DNA of 64,000 bases, from assembly GCA_038244535.1 (NCBI GenBank), contig JBBRTJ010000004.1, positions 11,505-75,504 on the forward strand. The letters are read 5' to 3'. This DNA comes from JBBRTJ01 sp038244535. GTDB lineage: Bacteria > Actinomycetota > Acidimicrobiia > Acidimicrobiales > Ilumatobacteraceae. The notes under the pieces were generated by a model. It saw only the letters and a list, made by a program, of their open reading frames with translations. It was not told the origin of the DNA and did not search any database. The position numbers were made by a program, and so were the translations under genes. Below are positions 51,467 to 62,776 of this stretch, one piece after another. Each line of letters opens with the position of its first letter. The first letter of the stretch is position 1.

Positions 51467-52570
51467 TCATGACTCCTGGATCTCGGGGGCTTCTGTGGTC
51501 TCGGTGGCGGCAGCCTCGGCGACATCGGCGACCACGGGCTCGGTGATGTCGGCCAGGGCGGGTGCCTCAGTGGCTTCGACGGCTGCTTCGGCCGGGGCCT
51601 CGACCGCGGCGTCGGCGGGGGTCTCGACGGCTGCTTCGGCCGGGGCTTCCGCAGCTGCTTCGGCCGGGGCCTCGACCGCGGCGTCGGCCGGGGCCTCGAC
51701 CGCTGCTTCGGCGACGAGCTCGTCATCGGCTGAGGGCTCGGCCTTGGCGCCGGCCAGGCGGGCATCGCGCTCGGCCTGGGCCAGGGCGGCCTGGCGGCGA
51801 GCATCGGCCTGCTGCGACGCGACCCGGGCCTCGTCTTCGGCGCTGCGGGCCGGCGCACTGGCCACCTGGGGGTTGCGGCGGCTGGCGATGTAGCGGCCCT
51901 CTTCGACTGCATCGGCCACGATCCGGCACATGAGCGACGACGACCGAATGGCGTCGTCGTTGCCCGGGATGACGAACTGGATGATGTCGGGGTCGCAGTT
52001 GGTGTCGACGACGGCCACCACGGGGATGCCGAGCTTGTTGGCCTCGGTCACCGCGATGTGCTCCTTCTTGGTGTCGATGATGAACACCGCGTCGGGGAGC
52101 TTGGCCATCTTGCGGATGCCACCAAGGTTGCGCTCGAGCTTGTCGAGCTCACGGCCGAGGATGAGGGCTTCCTTCTTGGGCATGGCCTCGAACTCGCCAG
52201 AGGCCCGCATGCGCTGGTACTCCTGCATCTTGGCGACGCGCTTGGCGATGGTCTCGAAGTTGGTGAGCATGCCGCCGAGCCAACGCTCGTTGATGTACGG
52301 CATGCCGCACTTCTCGGCGTAGCTCTGGACCGGGTCCTGCGTCTGCTTCTTGGTGCCGATGAACAGCACCGTGCCACCCTCGGCCACGAGGTCGCGGACG
52401 AACGAGTAGGCGGTGTCGATCCGGCCCAGCGTCTGCTGGAGATCGATGATGTAGATGCCGCTGCGCTCCCCGAAGATGAACCGCTTCATCTTGGGGTTCC
52501 ACCGGCGGGTCTGGTGACCGAAGTGGACGCCGGCTTCCAAGAGCTGGCGCATGGTGACGACGGGTGCCAT
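51467..52570 (-). CDS. rpsB: Small ribosomal subunit protein uS2 with long repetitive tail
   Basis: 367 residues from the ATG at 52570 with AGGAG upstream. The S2 core is intact (MRQLLEAGVHFGHQTRRWNP, FIFGERSGIYIIDLQQTL, TVLFIGTKKQTQDPVQ, RWLGGMLTNFETI, VDTNCDPDIIQFVIPGNDDA). It ends near residue 235. A tail of about 130 residues follows: a charged helical part, then Ala/Pro/Glu octapeptides (EAPADAAV, EAPAEAAA) encoded by a 24-bp tandem repeat, then an acidic end. Other S2 proteins have short tails. Heads the rpsB-tsf-pyrH-frr operon; the 137-bp leader upstream holds the promoter. Confidence 0.94.
   Translation of the reverse strand: MAPVVTMRQLLEAGVHFGHQTRRWNPKMKRFIFGERSGIYIIDLQQTLGRIDTAYSFVRDLVAEGGTVLFIGTKKQTQDPVQSYAEKCGMPYINERWLGGMLTNFETIAKRVAKMQEYQRMRASGEFEAMPKKEALILGRELDKLERNLGGIRKMAKLPDAVFIIDTKKEHIAVTEANKLGIPVVAVVDTNCDPDIIQFVIPGNDDAIRSSSLMCRIVADAVEEGRYIASRRNPQVASAPARSAEDEARVASQQADARRQAALAQAERDARLAGAKAEPSADDELVAEAAVEAPADAAVEAPAEAAAEAPAEAAVETPADAAVEAPAEAAVEATEAPALADITEPVVADVAEAAATETTEAPEIQES
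51576..51719. repeat. Six 24-bp tandem units inside rpsB
   Basis: 24-bp units begin at 51576, 51600, 51624, 51648, 51672 and 51696. Each encodes one Ala/Pro/Glu(Asp) octapeptide of the S2 tail; units 1 and 3 differ by one base and units 2 and 5 by two. Copy number may vary between strains. Confidence 0.75.
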
Positions 52571-52707
52571 GGTGATCTCCTCGTCCACGGTTGCTGGCTG
52601 CGACGCCGGCGCCCGCGAGGGCGACCGTGGAGTGCGGCGACGCAGCATCTGATGTCGGGGCCAGCGGGACACCGGCCGGTTGCAGACTCTAGCGGGCGGC
52701 GGTGCGA

Positions 52708-53268
52708 TCAGCCTGGCGCAGGCCGGCTGGGGTCGGCGATGAGCCGGGCGCGGGGCCGGCCGCCCGCCAGGAGCGCCTCGGGGTCGAGGTAGACCGAGCC
52801 CAAGCGGGCCGACAGGTGAAGATCAGGCCCTGCGACGCCGACGGTGGTCGTGTGGTCGACGGCCTGGCCGGCGTGGACCGAGACCGAGCTGAGGAACGCA
52901 TAGGTCGTGCGGATGCCGTCGCCGTGGAGCACGACGACGTGCAGGGTGCCCCCGACCTGGCCGGCAAAGGTCACCGTGCCTGGCGCGACGGCTCGCACCG
53001 GGGTACCCGCCGGTGGGGACCAGTCGACGCCGAGGTTGCCGGGCCCGTAGGGGCGGGCGGGCGGGCGGAAGTGATCGGTGATCGGGCCTTCGACCGGTGG
53101 CTGGTACCGAGGCCCGGTGGACGACGGCGATGACGCGGTGCGGGCGGGCGTCGCCTGCGAACCGGTCCGGTGAACACTCGGTAAGGGCAGGTGTGGTGCG
53201 ACGAGGGCTGCGTGGGCGATCACGGGCACCCCGGCCAGTGCGACAGCGACAGCGGCGATGCGAATCAC
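52708..53268 (-). CDS. Secreted LytM/M23-like domain protein, probably not catalytic
   Basis: 186 residues from a GTG at 53268 with TTGGAGG 6 bp upstream. A signal peptide (RIAAVAVALAGVPVIAHAA) is followed by a Pro/Ser linker and an M23 fold: PVEGPITDHFRPP, LGVDWSPPAGTPVRAVAPGT, VVLHGDGIRTTYAFLSSVSV and GPDLHLSARLGSVYLDPEAL. In active M23 enzymes the first zinc ligand is the His of HxGxD and the last lies in HxH. Here these read NLGVD and DLH, so the first His is Asn and the HxH first His is Asp. It may regulate another peptidoglycan hydrolase, as EnvC-type proteins do. Same place beside rpsB as in mycobacteria, though here on the same strand as rpsB. Confidence 0.82.
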   Translation of the reverse strand: MIRIAAVAVALAGVPVIAHAALVAPHLPLPSVHRTGSQATPARTASSPSSTGPRYQPPVEGPITDHFRPPARPYGPGNLGVDWSPPAGTPVRAVAPGTVTFAGQVGGTLHVVVLHGDGIRTTYAFLSSVSVHAGQAVDHTTTVGVAGPDLHLSARLGSVYLDPEALLAGGRPRARLIADPSRPAPG

Positions 53269-53338
53269 GGCAACCTCCAAGGATCGGCGGCCGAAGCCGC
53301 TGACGGCGGCCGGAGGGTCCGGCGAGCTCCGCTGCCGA

Positions 53339-54283
53339 TCAGGCGCGGGGGTGGGTGTCGTCGTACACGCGGCGGAGGCGCTCTTTGCTGACGTGCGTGT
53401 ACACCTGTGTCGTGGCCAGGTCGGCGTGGCCGAGCAGCTCTTGCACCACCCTGAGGTCGGCGCCGCCGTCGAGGAGGTGGGTCGCGTAGGTGTGGCGCAG
53501 GGCGTGCGGGTGGGTCGGGGCGATGGCCCGCCGGTCGAGGATCCGACGGACGTCGCGCGGTGACAACGGGTGCCCGCGCCGGTTGGGGAACAGCCTGTTG
53601 GCATGGTCGCCGGCGAGTGCACCCGGCACCGCGCCGGTCAGGACCGCTCTCCCCCGGCTGACCCAGGCCGCAACCGCCAGCGCCGCGGGCTCGCCGAGGG
53701 GGACCCGTCGCTGCTTGGAACCCTTGCCCCACACGGTGATGCGGTGACCGGCGAGGTCGATGTCAGCGAGCGTGAGGCCGCAGAGCTCGCCCACGCGGAG
53801 GCCGCAGCCGTACAGCAGTTCGACGACGGCGTCGTCTCGGAGGTGGACGGCCGCTTCGACCGGGTCGGCGGAGCGAGCGGGGGCCGAGCCGACGACGTGC
53901 ACAGGGTCGTCGAGCAGGGCCCGGAGCTCGTCTGGGCGCAGCACACGCGGGAGGCGCCCGTCGCCCGTGGGCGCTGACAACGATCGGCTGGGGTCGGCGG
54001 GCAGCACGCCGGTGGTGTGGAGCCAGCCGAAGTACCGACGCAGGGATGAGGCCTTGCGGGCGAGCGACCGCTTGGCGTACTTCCGCGTGGCCAAGTAGGC
54101 GAGGTAGCGACGCAGCGCAAGACGATCCACGTGCTCGGGGCCGGACCACCCAGCTCGTTCGGCCCAGGAGACGAAGCCCTCGAGATCGCTGCGATAGGCC
54201 GCGACGGTCGCCGCGCTCACCGAGGTGAGCGACCGCCCGAACTCGTCGAGACACCAGGCCATAGCCGAACCGTACTGAGGCAT
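53339..54283 (-). CDS. xerC: Chromosomal site-specific recombinase XerC
   Basis: 314 residues from the ATG at 54283, 2 bp after the dprA stop. An N-terminal SAM-like domain (WCLDEFGRSLTSVSAATVAA, YRSDLEGFVSW) precedes the catalytic domain with Arg in GCGLRVGELCGL, Lys in VWGKGSKQRRVPL, HALRHTYATHLL, LLGHADLATTQ and Tyr in VYTHVSKERL. It resolves chromosome dimers at dif with XerD under FtsK control. The genomic place (dprA-xerC-M23-rpsB) is the conserved actinobacterial one, which separates it from the mobile recombinases at 1 and 5 kb. Confidence 0.92.
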   Translation of the reverse strand: MPQYGSAMAWCLDEFGRSLTSVSAATVAAYRSDLEGFVSWAERAGWSGPEHVDRLALRRYLAYLATRKYAKRSLARKASSLRRYFGWLHTTGVLPADPSRSLSAPTGDGRLPRVLRPDELRALLDDPVHVVGSAPARSADPVEAAVHLRDDAVVELLYGCGLRVGELCGLTLADIDLAGHRITVWGKGSKQRRVPLGEPAALAVAAWVSRGRAVLTGAVPGALAGDHANRLFPNRRGHPLSPRDVRRILDRRAIAPTHPHALRHTYATHLLDGGADLRVVQELLGHADLATTQVYTHVSKERLRRVYDDTHPRA

Positions 54284-54285
54284 GC

Positions 54286-55515
54286 TCAGCCACCTCGACC
54301 TCCCCCGGTGCCGGCCGCCTCGAACCAGGAGCCAGCACGGACGAGCCAACCGCCCGCTTCGAGGCGACCCAAGGCCAGCGCTGCCTCGACCAGGGCGAGC
54401 TCAGCGAGGCGCGCCACGTCGCCGAGGTCGAGAGCGTCGGCGCCGAACAGGGCCAGGACGGTCCGATCGACCGGCTCGGGCGGGCGGCGGCGGCCCCCGG
54501 CCAGGGCCGAACCCGGCGTCGGGGTGAGTCCGAGGGCAACCAGGACGTCGCCGACATCGCGGGCCGGCGGGCACCCCTCGGACAGGAGCTGATTGGTCCC
54601 ATCCGAGGCGCGACTGCGGGTGGACCCCGGCACGGCAAGCACGTCCCGGCCCCGCCGCTCCGCCTCGCTCACGGTGAGCATCGAACCGCCAGTGGCCCTC
54701 GACTCGACGACCACCAGCAGCTCGCCCAGGGTGGCGATCATCCGGTTGCGCAACGGGAACCTCCACGGGTCGGCACCCGTGCCGGGAGGCCACTCGGACA
54801 GCACCACGCCGGCCTCGGCCACCGCGTCCCAGAGCTGCTGGTGCTCCTTCGGGTAGATCACATCGATCCCCGTGCCGACAACGGCGATCGGCGCCGCCGA
54901 CCCGGGATCAGACTGGACGCTGAGGGCACCGCGGTGGCTGCAGCCATCGATGCCTCGGGCCAGGCCGGACACCACGTGCACGCCCGCCGCGGCGAGGCCG
55001 GCACCGAGCTCGACGGCGATGTCACGGCCGGCCGCAGTGGCGTTGCGGGTGCCGACCACCGCAACCCGGCGGCCCTTCGAGGCGACCGCCAGGTCGCCCC
55101 GGGAGAACAGCACCGCCGGCGCGTGCGCATCGGACTGGAGTGACTCGGGGTAGCCGCGGTGACCGATCACTGTGACCGAGGCACCGGCGGCGGCGCATCG
55201 AACCGCCACCTGGTCCGGCGGGGAAGTGGACACGTGCTGGAGCCACCGATCGATCACCCTCGGATGGCGCGCCGCCAGGGTGGCCAGCGAAGGCTCGGCC
55301 CGGAGGTCGCCCGAGGCGACGAGAGCCCAAGCCTCGACCGGAGGCCGAGCGGCCAGCAGCCGTCGGAGCCGCCCCGGGGTGATGCCCGGCAGCGAGGCCA
55401 GGGCCGCGGCTGCGGCCGCGGCCGCTTCGCCGAGCACCGGTGGCCCGATGGGGATCGATCCGAGCGCTGGTGGGTCGCCGCCAGCAGCTGGGAGGTGGTG
55501 CGGTGCGCTGCTCAT
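54286..55515 (-). CDS. dprA: DNA processing protein DprA/Smf
   Basis: 409 residues; ATG overlaps the comM stop (ATGA). The Rossmann-like DprA core has RRVAVVGTRNATAAGRDIAV, VHVVSGLARGIDGCSHRGAL, FPLRNRMIATLGELLVVVES and RATGGSMLTVSEAERRGRDV followed by LAVPGS. A helical N-terminus and a C-terminal winged helix flank it. It binds incoming single-stranded DNA and loads RecA during transformation. Found with comM in most bacteria, including those not known to be competent. Confidence 0.94.
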   Translation of the reverse strand: MSSAPHHLPAAGGDPPALGSIPIGPPVLGEAAAAAAAALASLPGITPGRLRRLLAARPPVEAWALVASGDLRAEPSLATLAARHPRVIDRWLQHVSTSPPDQVAVRCAAAGASVTVIGHRGYPESLQSDAHAPAVLFSRGDLAVASKGRRVAVVGTRNATAAGRDIAVELGAGLAAAGVHVVSGLARGIDGCSHRGALSVQSDPGSAAPIAVVGTGIDVIYPKEHQQLWDAVAEAGVVLSEWPPGTGADPWRFPLRNRMIATLGELLVVVESRATGGSMLTVSEAERRGRDVLAVPGSTRSRASDGTNQLLSEGCPPARDVGDVLVALGLTPTPGSALAGGRRRPPEPVDRTVLALFGADALDLGDVARLAELALVEAALALGRLEAGGWLVRAGSWFEAAGTGGGRGG

Positions 55516-57020
55516 GCCGACATCCGCAGCCGATCGTTGATGGCGACGCGCAGGCTCATGGCCAGCGCCACGGCGCCGTCGTCGATGACGTCGTCGCCCC
55601 GGTCCTGGTCGACCAGGGTGCGGGCGACTCTGCGGACCCGGTGCAGTCCTCGACCCGTCAGTGAGCCCCGCTCGAGCGCCAACCGCAGGAGCGCACGGGC
55701 GGCAGGCGTGAGGGGCGCCAGCTCGTCGAGGCGCTCGGCTGGGAGCTGAGCGTTGCAGGTCAGGCCACGGGCCGCGGCGAGCGCTCGGGTCCGCAGGACT
55801 CGGCCGATGACGTCACCAGTGCCGTCACGCGCCGGCGGCCCGAGCAGCTCGTCGGGTGAGGGTCGATGCACCTCAACCCTGAGGTCGAACCGGTCGAGCA
55901 CGGGTCCTGACAGGCGCCGCAGGTACCGCTGCCGCGCCACCTCGCCGCAGCTGCAGGAGCCCGGGGGGCCACCCTGGCCGCACGGGCAGGGGTTCGTTGC
56001 GCCGACCAGCAGGAATCGAGCGGGGAGCTCGGCCGCGGCCCGCGCTCGAGTGATGCGAACGACCCCCTCCTCCAGCGGCTGGCGCAGCCCATCGAGCACG
56101 GCGGGCGCGAACTCGCCCAGCTCGTCCAAGAACAAGCAGCCCCCGTGCGCCAAGCTGATCTCCCCTGGTCGGAGCGCCGTCGTGCCGCCCCCGACCATGG
56201 CCACCAGCGATGCGGTGTGGTGCGGTGCCCGCAGCGGTGGCCTGCGGACCATGCCGCCGGGCAGCGCCATCCCGGCCGCCGAGTGCACCATCGTCGCTTC
56301 GAGTGCCACCTCCGGCGTGAGCGGCGGCAGCAGGGGCTGCAACCGGTGCGCCAGCATCGTCTTGCCTGCGCCCGGCGGTCCGATGAGCAGCAGGTGGTGC
56401 CCACCGGCCGCGGCTAGCTCGATGGCGAGCTTGGCGACGCCCTGACCGCGCACGTCGGCGAGGTCGGGCGGGGCGATGTCGGGCGGGGGCGGCGGCTGGG
56501 CCGGTGCGTCGGGCCAGGGCTCGTCGCCGATCAGGGCGGCCACCAGCTCGGTCAGGGTCGTGGCGCAGCGCACCGGACCGGCCACAAGCGCGGCCTCGAT
56601 CGTGCAGCCCGCCGGGACCACGACCACGTGCTCGGCCACCGCCGCCGCGAGCGGGACGATGCCCGGGACGCGGCGCACCGACCCATCGAGGCCGAGCTCG
56701 CCGATGAAGGCATGCCCCGCCACCGACTCGGCGGGCAGGCGGCCGCTGGCGACGAGCAGTCCGACGGCGATCGGAAGGTCGAGGCCGCTTCCCGTCTTGC
56801 GGATGCCGGTGGGAGCGAGGTTGACCGTGACGCGCTGCTGCGGCCACGGCAGCCCGCTGGACAGCAGGGCGGCGCGGACCCGGTCGCGGGCTTCACGCAC
56901 CGAGGCATCAGGAAGGCCGACGATCGTGAAGCCCGGGAGCCCGGTGGAGACGTGGACCTCGACGCTGACCTGATGGCCCCGCGTGCCCAGCACGATGGCC
57001 GAAGGGATGGTGGCGAGCAT
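55512..57020 (-). CDS. comM: ComM/YifB-family Mg-chelatase-like AAA+ ATPase
   Basis: 502 residues from the ATG at 57020 with GAGGAAG directly upstream. An N-terminal Lon-protease-like domain (IPSAIVLGTRGHQVSVEVHV, GLPGFTIVGLPDASVREARD) is followed by the AAA+ motor (HHLLLIGPPGAGKTMLAHRL, GGCLFLDELGEFAPAVLDGL) with a Cys-rich zinc insertion (ATNPCPCGQGG, GSCSCGE). The C-terminal MCM-like helicase lid completes it. In transformable bacteria ComM drives branch migration to integrate divergent DNA. Confidence 0.94.
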   Translation of the reverse strand: MLATIPSAIVLGTRGHQVSVEVHVSTGLPGFTIVGLPDASVREARDRVRAALLSSGLPWPQQRVTVNLAPTGIRKTGSGLDLPIAVGLLVASGRLPAESVAGHAFIGELGLDGSVRRVPGIVPLAAAVAEHVVVVPAGCTIEAALVAGPVRCATTLTELVAALIGDEPWPDAPAQPPPPPDIAPPDLADVRGQGVAKLAIELAAAGGHHLLLIGPPGAGKTMLAHRLQPLLPPLTPEVALEATMVHSAAGMALPGGMVRRPPLRAPHHTASLVAMVGGGTTALRPGEISLAHGGCLFLDELGEFAPAVLDGLRQPLEEGVVRITRARAAAELPARFLLVGATNPCPCGQGGPPGSCSCGEVARQRYLRRLSGPVLDRFDLRVEVHRPSPDELLGPPARDGTGDVIGRVLRTRALAAARGLTCNAQLPAERLDELAPLTPAARALLRLALERGSLTGRGLHRVRRVARTLVDQDRGDDVIDDGAVALAMSLRVAINDRLRMSA

Positions 57021-57191
57021 GGCTTCCTCACCCGCGCGCAGAAACACGCGCCGTAGACGGCGGGGAGAGGAAGTGACCCCGACTCTACGTGAGCGGTGTG
57101 ACAGTCCTGACTGCCAGCGGCGCCGGCGAGCCGGGCGGGGCGGGACTCCCGGTGACCGGTGGTCGGGAGCCATGGCTGGGAGACTGGTCGG

Positions 57192-57734
57192 GTGCGGCTC
57201 AGTGCTCTGGTGATCGGTGTCCTCGCGCCTCTCGCCGCACTGCTCGCCGCTTGTTCCGACAGCCCCGACGCCAGCTCGTTCTGTGCGGCGGTGAAGGCGA
57301 ACCAACCAGCGTTGATGGGCGCCGTGGCCTCGCCGGCCGAGGCTGCCGCGACAGTCGCGCTCTTCGAGAAGCTGGGCACGATGGCGCCCGGCTCGCTACG
57401 GCCCGACTGGGCGACGCTGACCGCGGTCGTGCGCCAAGCCGCGGCAGCGCCAGCCGGCGATGCCGCGGCGCGCACGGCAGTGGCCGAGGCGTCGTCGAAC
57501 GCAGTGCCGGCCGCCCGGGCCGTCAGCGACTACGTGCGCACCAACTGCTCGGTCGACCTGAGCCCGGCCACGACGGCGCCGGCAGCCACGGTGCCGCCCA
57601 CAACCGCAGGCCCGGTGACCACCACCAAGCGGACGGCGACGACGACCACCGTCAAGCGCAGCCCGACGACGACCAGCGCCAAGGCGACGAGCACCACGAC
57701 CAAGGCGGCGCCCTCCACCACGGCGAAGGGTTAG
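57192..57734 (+). CDS. Predicted lipoprotein with Thr-rich tail, unrecognised
   Basis: 180 residues from a GTG at 57192. A short signal peptide (LSALVIGVLAPLAALLAAC) ends in the lipobox LLAAC, with Cys about 21. A small domain of about 95 residues with two further cysteines (SSFCAAVKANQ and RTNCSVDL) may be disulphide-bonded. The last 50 residues are a Thr/Pro/Lys-rich tail (TTTTVKRSPTTTSAKATSTT), perhaps reaching through or binding the cell wall. No family recognised. Convergent with clpP, 6 bp between stops. Confidence 0.7.
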   Translation: MRLSALVIGVLAPLAALLAACSDSPDASSFCAAVKANQPALMGAVASPAEAAATVALFEKLGTMAPGSLRPDWATLTAVVRQAAAAPAGDAAARTAVAEASSNAVPAARAVSDYVRTNCSVDLSPATTAPAATVPPTTAGPVTTTKRTATTTTVKRSPTTTSAKATSTTTKAAPSTTAKG

Positions 57735-57740
57735 AGCCGG

Positions 57741-58337
57741 TTAGAGCAGCGTGCCCCGCTTGACGATGACGTGGTCGATCATCCCGTAGGCCTTGGCGTC
57801 CTCGGCGCCGAACCAGCGGTCGCGCTCGGAGTCGGCGATGATCTGCTCGACGGGCTGACCGGTGTGGTGGGCGATCCGCTCGGCCATGAGCCGCTTGGTG
57901 TAGGCCATCTGCTCGGCCTGGATGGCGATGTCGGAGGCCTGGCCCCGGAGCCCGCCGGACGGCTGGTGCATCATGATGCGGGCATGCGGCAAGGAGTAGC
58001 GCTTGCCCGGCGTGCCCGCGCACAAGAGGAACTGCCCCATCGACGCAGCCAGGCCCATGCACACCGTTCGCACGTCGGAGTCGACGAACTGCATGGTGTC
58101 GTAGATGGCCATGCCGGCTGTGACCGATCCGCCCGGTGAGTTGATGTACAGCCAGATGTCGGCGTTGTCCTCGGAGTCGAGGTAGAGCAGCTGCGCGGTG
58201 ATCTGGTTGGCGATGTCGTCGTTCACGTCGGTGCCCAGCATGACGATGCGGCTCTTCAGCAGGCGCTGGAAGATGTCGGTGCGGTCACCGGTCGGCGCGT
58301 CCAACGCATGGGGGTTCGGAAAGGGGAGCTCGGGCAT
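57741..58337 (-). CDS. clpP: ATP-dependent Clp protease proteolytic subunit
   Basis: 198 residues. Serine protease triad: Ser99 in MGLAASMGQFLL, His124 in ARIMMHQPSGG and Asp173 in ADSERDRWFGAEDA. SPGGSVTAGMAIYDTMQ forms the substrate-binding loop. ClpP forms a double heptamer that degrades proteins unfolded by ClpX or ClpC. Actinomycetota usually carry two clpP genes side by side; here only one is present, so another should lie elsewhere. The start is 27 bp from the divergent carbonic anhydrase ATG. Confidence 0.94.
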   Translation of the reverse strand: MPELPFPNPHALDAPTGDRTDIFQRLLKSRIVMLGTDVNDDIANQITAQLLYLDSEDNADIWLYINSPGGSVTAGMAIYDTMQFVDSDVRTVCMGLAASMGQFLLCAGTPGKRYSLPHARIMMHQPSGGLRGQASDIAIQAEQMAYTKRLMAERIAHHTGQPVEQIIADSERDRWFGAEDAKAYGMIDHVIVKRGTLL

Positions 58338-58842
58338 GCGGGCAGGCTACCGTCCACTCCTGCGATGGCTGTTGCTGACGAACTCCTCTCAAACAACGAG
58401 CGCTTCGCCGCCCAGTTCCACACGGGTACGGCGCTCCCCCTTGCCCCCTCCAAGCACCTCGCCATCGTGGCGTGCATGGACAGCAGGCTCGACCTGTTCC
58501 AGGTGCTCGGCCTCGGCGAGGGTGAGGCGCACATCATCCGCAACGCGGGCGGCGTCGTCACCGACGACGTGATCCGCTCGCTCGTGGTGTCCCAGCGACT
58601 CCTCGGCACCACCGACATCCTGCTCGTGCACCACACCGACTGCGGGCTGCAGAAGATCAGCGGCGAGCAGTTCAAGCGCGAGATCGAAGCCGAGGTCGGC
58701 ATCAAGCCGCCGTTCTCGATCGAGACCTTCGACGACCCCTACGCCGACGTCCGCCAGAGCATGGGCCGCATCCGCACCAGCCCGTTCCTGCTCCACACCG
58801 CCGAGGTGCGGGGGTTCGTCTACGAAGTCGAGACCGGGCGCC

Positions 58843-61679
<2,837 letters not shown>

Positions 61680-61771
61680 GCGGGCAGTTTGTCAAAGGCC
61701 CGCCCGCGCCCCGCACCGAGAGGAGCATTGGCGGCGCGGGTGGCCCCGAACGCTCATCTCGAGGGTTGCAA

Positions 61772-62776
61772 TCAGTGCAGAAGCGGGACGAGGGCGGCAG
61801 CGGCGGCGGCTGGGGAGTGGACGCCCAGGGCCTCGCGAGCCGTCACGGCGGCAGCGACGACCTTGATCGCATGCTCATCGCCGGACTCGATGGCGCGATC
61901 GGCCAGCGCCGCCAGGTCGACCGCGGCCCCGCTCTCACCAAGCGGGAGAGGCCCCGAGGCCGGGTAGGCACTGGCGAGGGCGGCAGCCGCCTGCCATCCG
62001 AGCGCCGCAACCCCGGGCACTGCGGCTGGTTCGAGGAGGGGTGCGACCGTCGCCAGGGCGCAGGTGGCCGTGACCGCGTGGACGTAGGCGATGGGCATGG
62101 TCGACGCCCCGCGGAGCGCCAGCCGAGCGGCTACGGCGACGACCGAGGCGATGCTCAACGGCGCCGCCGCGGCGGCAACGGCCCCGGCGAACGCAGGCTC
62201 GTGGTCGAGGTTGGCCACCGCGTCGGAGATGAAGAAGGTGCCCGGCGGGGGCGGGAGTGCGGGTAACGCCGACGCCGCCGCCACGAGGTCGAACGGGCCG
62301 AGCGGGGTCGGGTCGCCGGCGATCACGCGGTGACACGCCGCCCAGTAGCCAAGGGCCGCTGAAAGCTCGGTGATCCGTGAAGCCGAGGCGCCACCCTGGA
62401 GCCCGTGCACCGCGTGCGCGGTTCGGAGCCAGCCGTGGGTAGCAGCACCGGAGAGCCCTGGCGCGAGCTGACCGAGGGCGTCGGTCGCGACCACTGCCCA
62501 TGGCTCGTCGTCGAGCCGCTGGCGGTAGTGCTGCTGCCAGTCAGCCACCGTGGCGAGCTCGCCGAGGCGGCGGCGGCCGACGGGAGTCGGCATCGGTTCC
62601 AGGTCGCGGAGGTAGACGTCGAGCCACGGGTGGATGGCGTCAGCACGATCGAGCACGAACAGCGCGTCGATCACCATGGGAGCGTGGCTGGCCAGCCCGC
62701 CCCCGTACTCGGGTCCAAAGCCGATGAGGCGCCCGAGCGCCTCGTCGCGCTGGCCGTCATCCACGTTGGCGCTCAT
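61772..62776 (-). CDS. Questin oxidase-like (DUF4243) helical protein
   Basis: 334 residues from the ATG at 62776, which shares its A with the upstream stop (TGATG). LIGFGPEYGGGLASHAPMVI, DALFVLDRADAIHPWLDVYL and LAPGLSGAATHGWLRTAHAV match the questin-oxidase-like pattern ('EygggLsnHlpMal' and 'pG..gaafHgliRtayAv'), with conserved His in both motifs. Fungal relatives take part in Baeyer-Villiger-type oxidation during anthraquinone breakdown; bacterial ones are uncharacterised. Paired with the gene upstream. Confidence 0.65.
   Translation of the reverse strand: MSANVDDGQRDEALGRLIGFGPEYGGGLASHAPMVIDALFVLDRADAIHPWLDVYLRDLEPMPTPVGRRRLGELATVADWQQHYRQRLDDEPWAVVATDALGQLAPGLSGAATHGWLRTAHAVHGLQGGASASRITELSAALGYWAACHRVIAGDPTPLGPFDLVAAASALPALPPPPGTFFISDAVANLDHEPAFAGAVAAAAAPLSIASVVAVAARLALRGASTMPIAYVHAVTATCALATVAPLLEPAAVPGVAALGWQAAAALASAYPASGPLPLGESGAAVDLAALADRAIESGDEHAIKVVAAAVTAREALGVHSPAAAAAALVPLLH

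Noticed and set aside
53339..54283. XerC as a third mobile recombinase
   Set aside because: It lies in the conserved dprA-xerC-M23-rpsB order and has XerC-type motifs and length.
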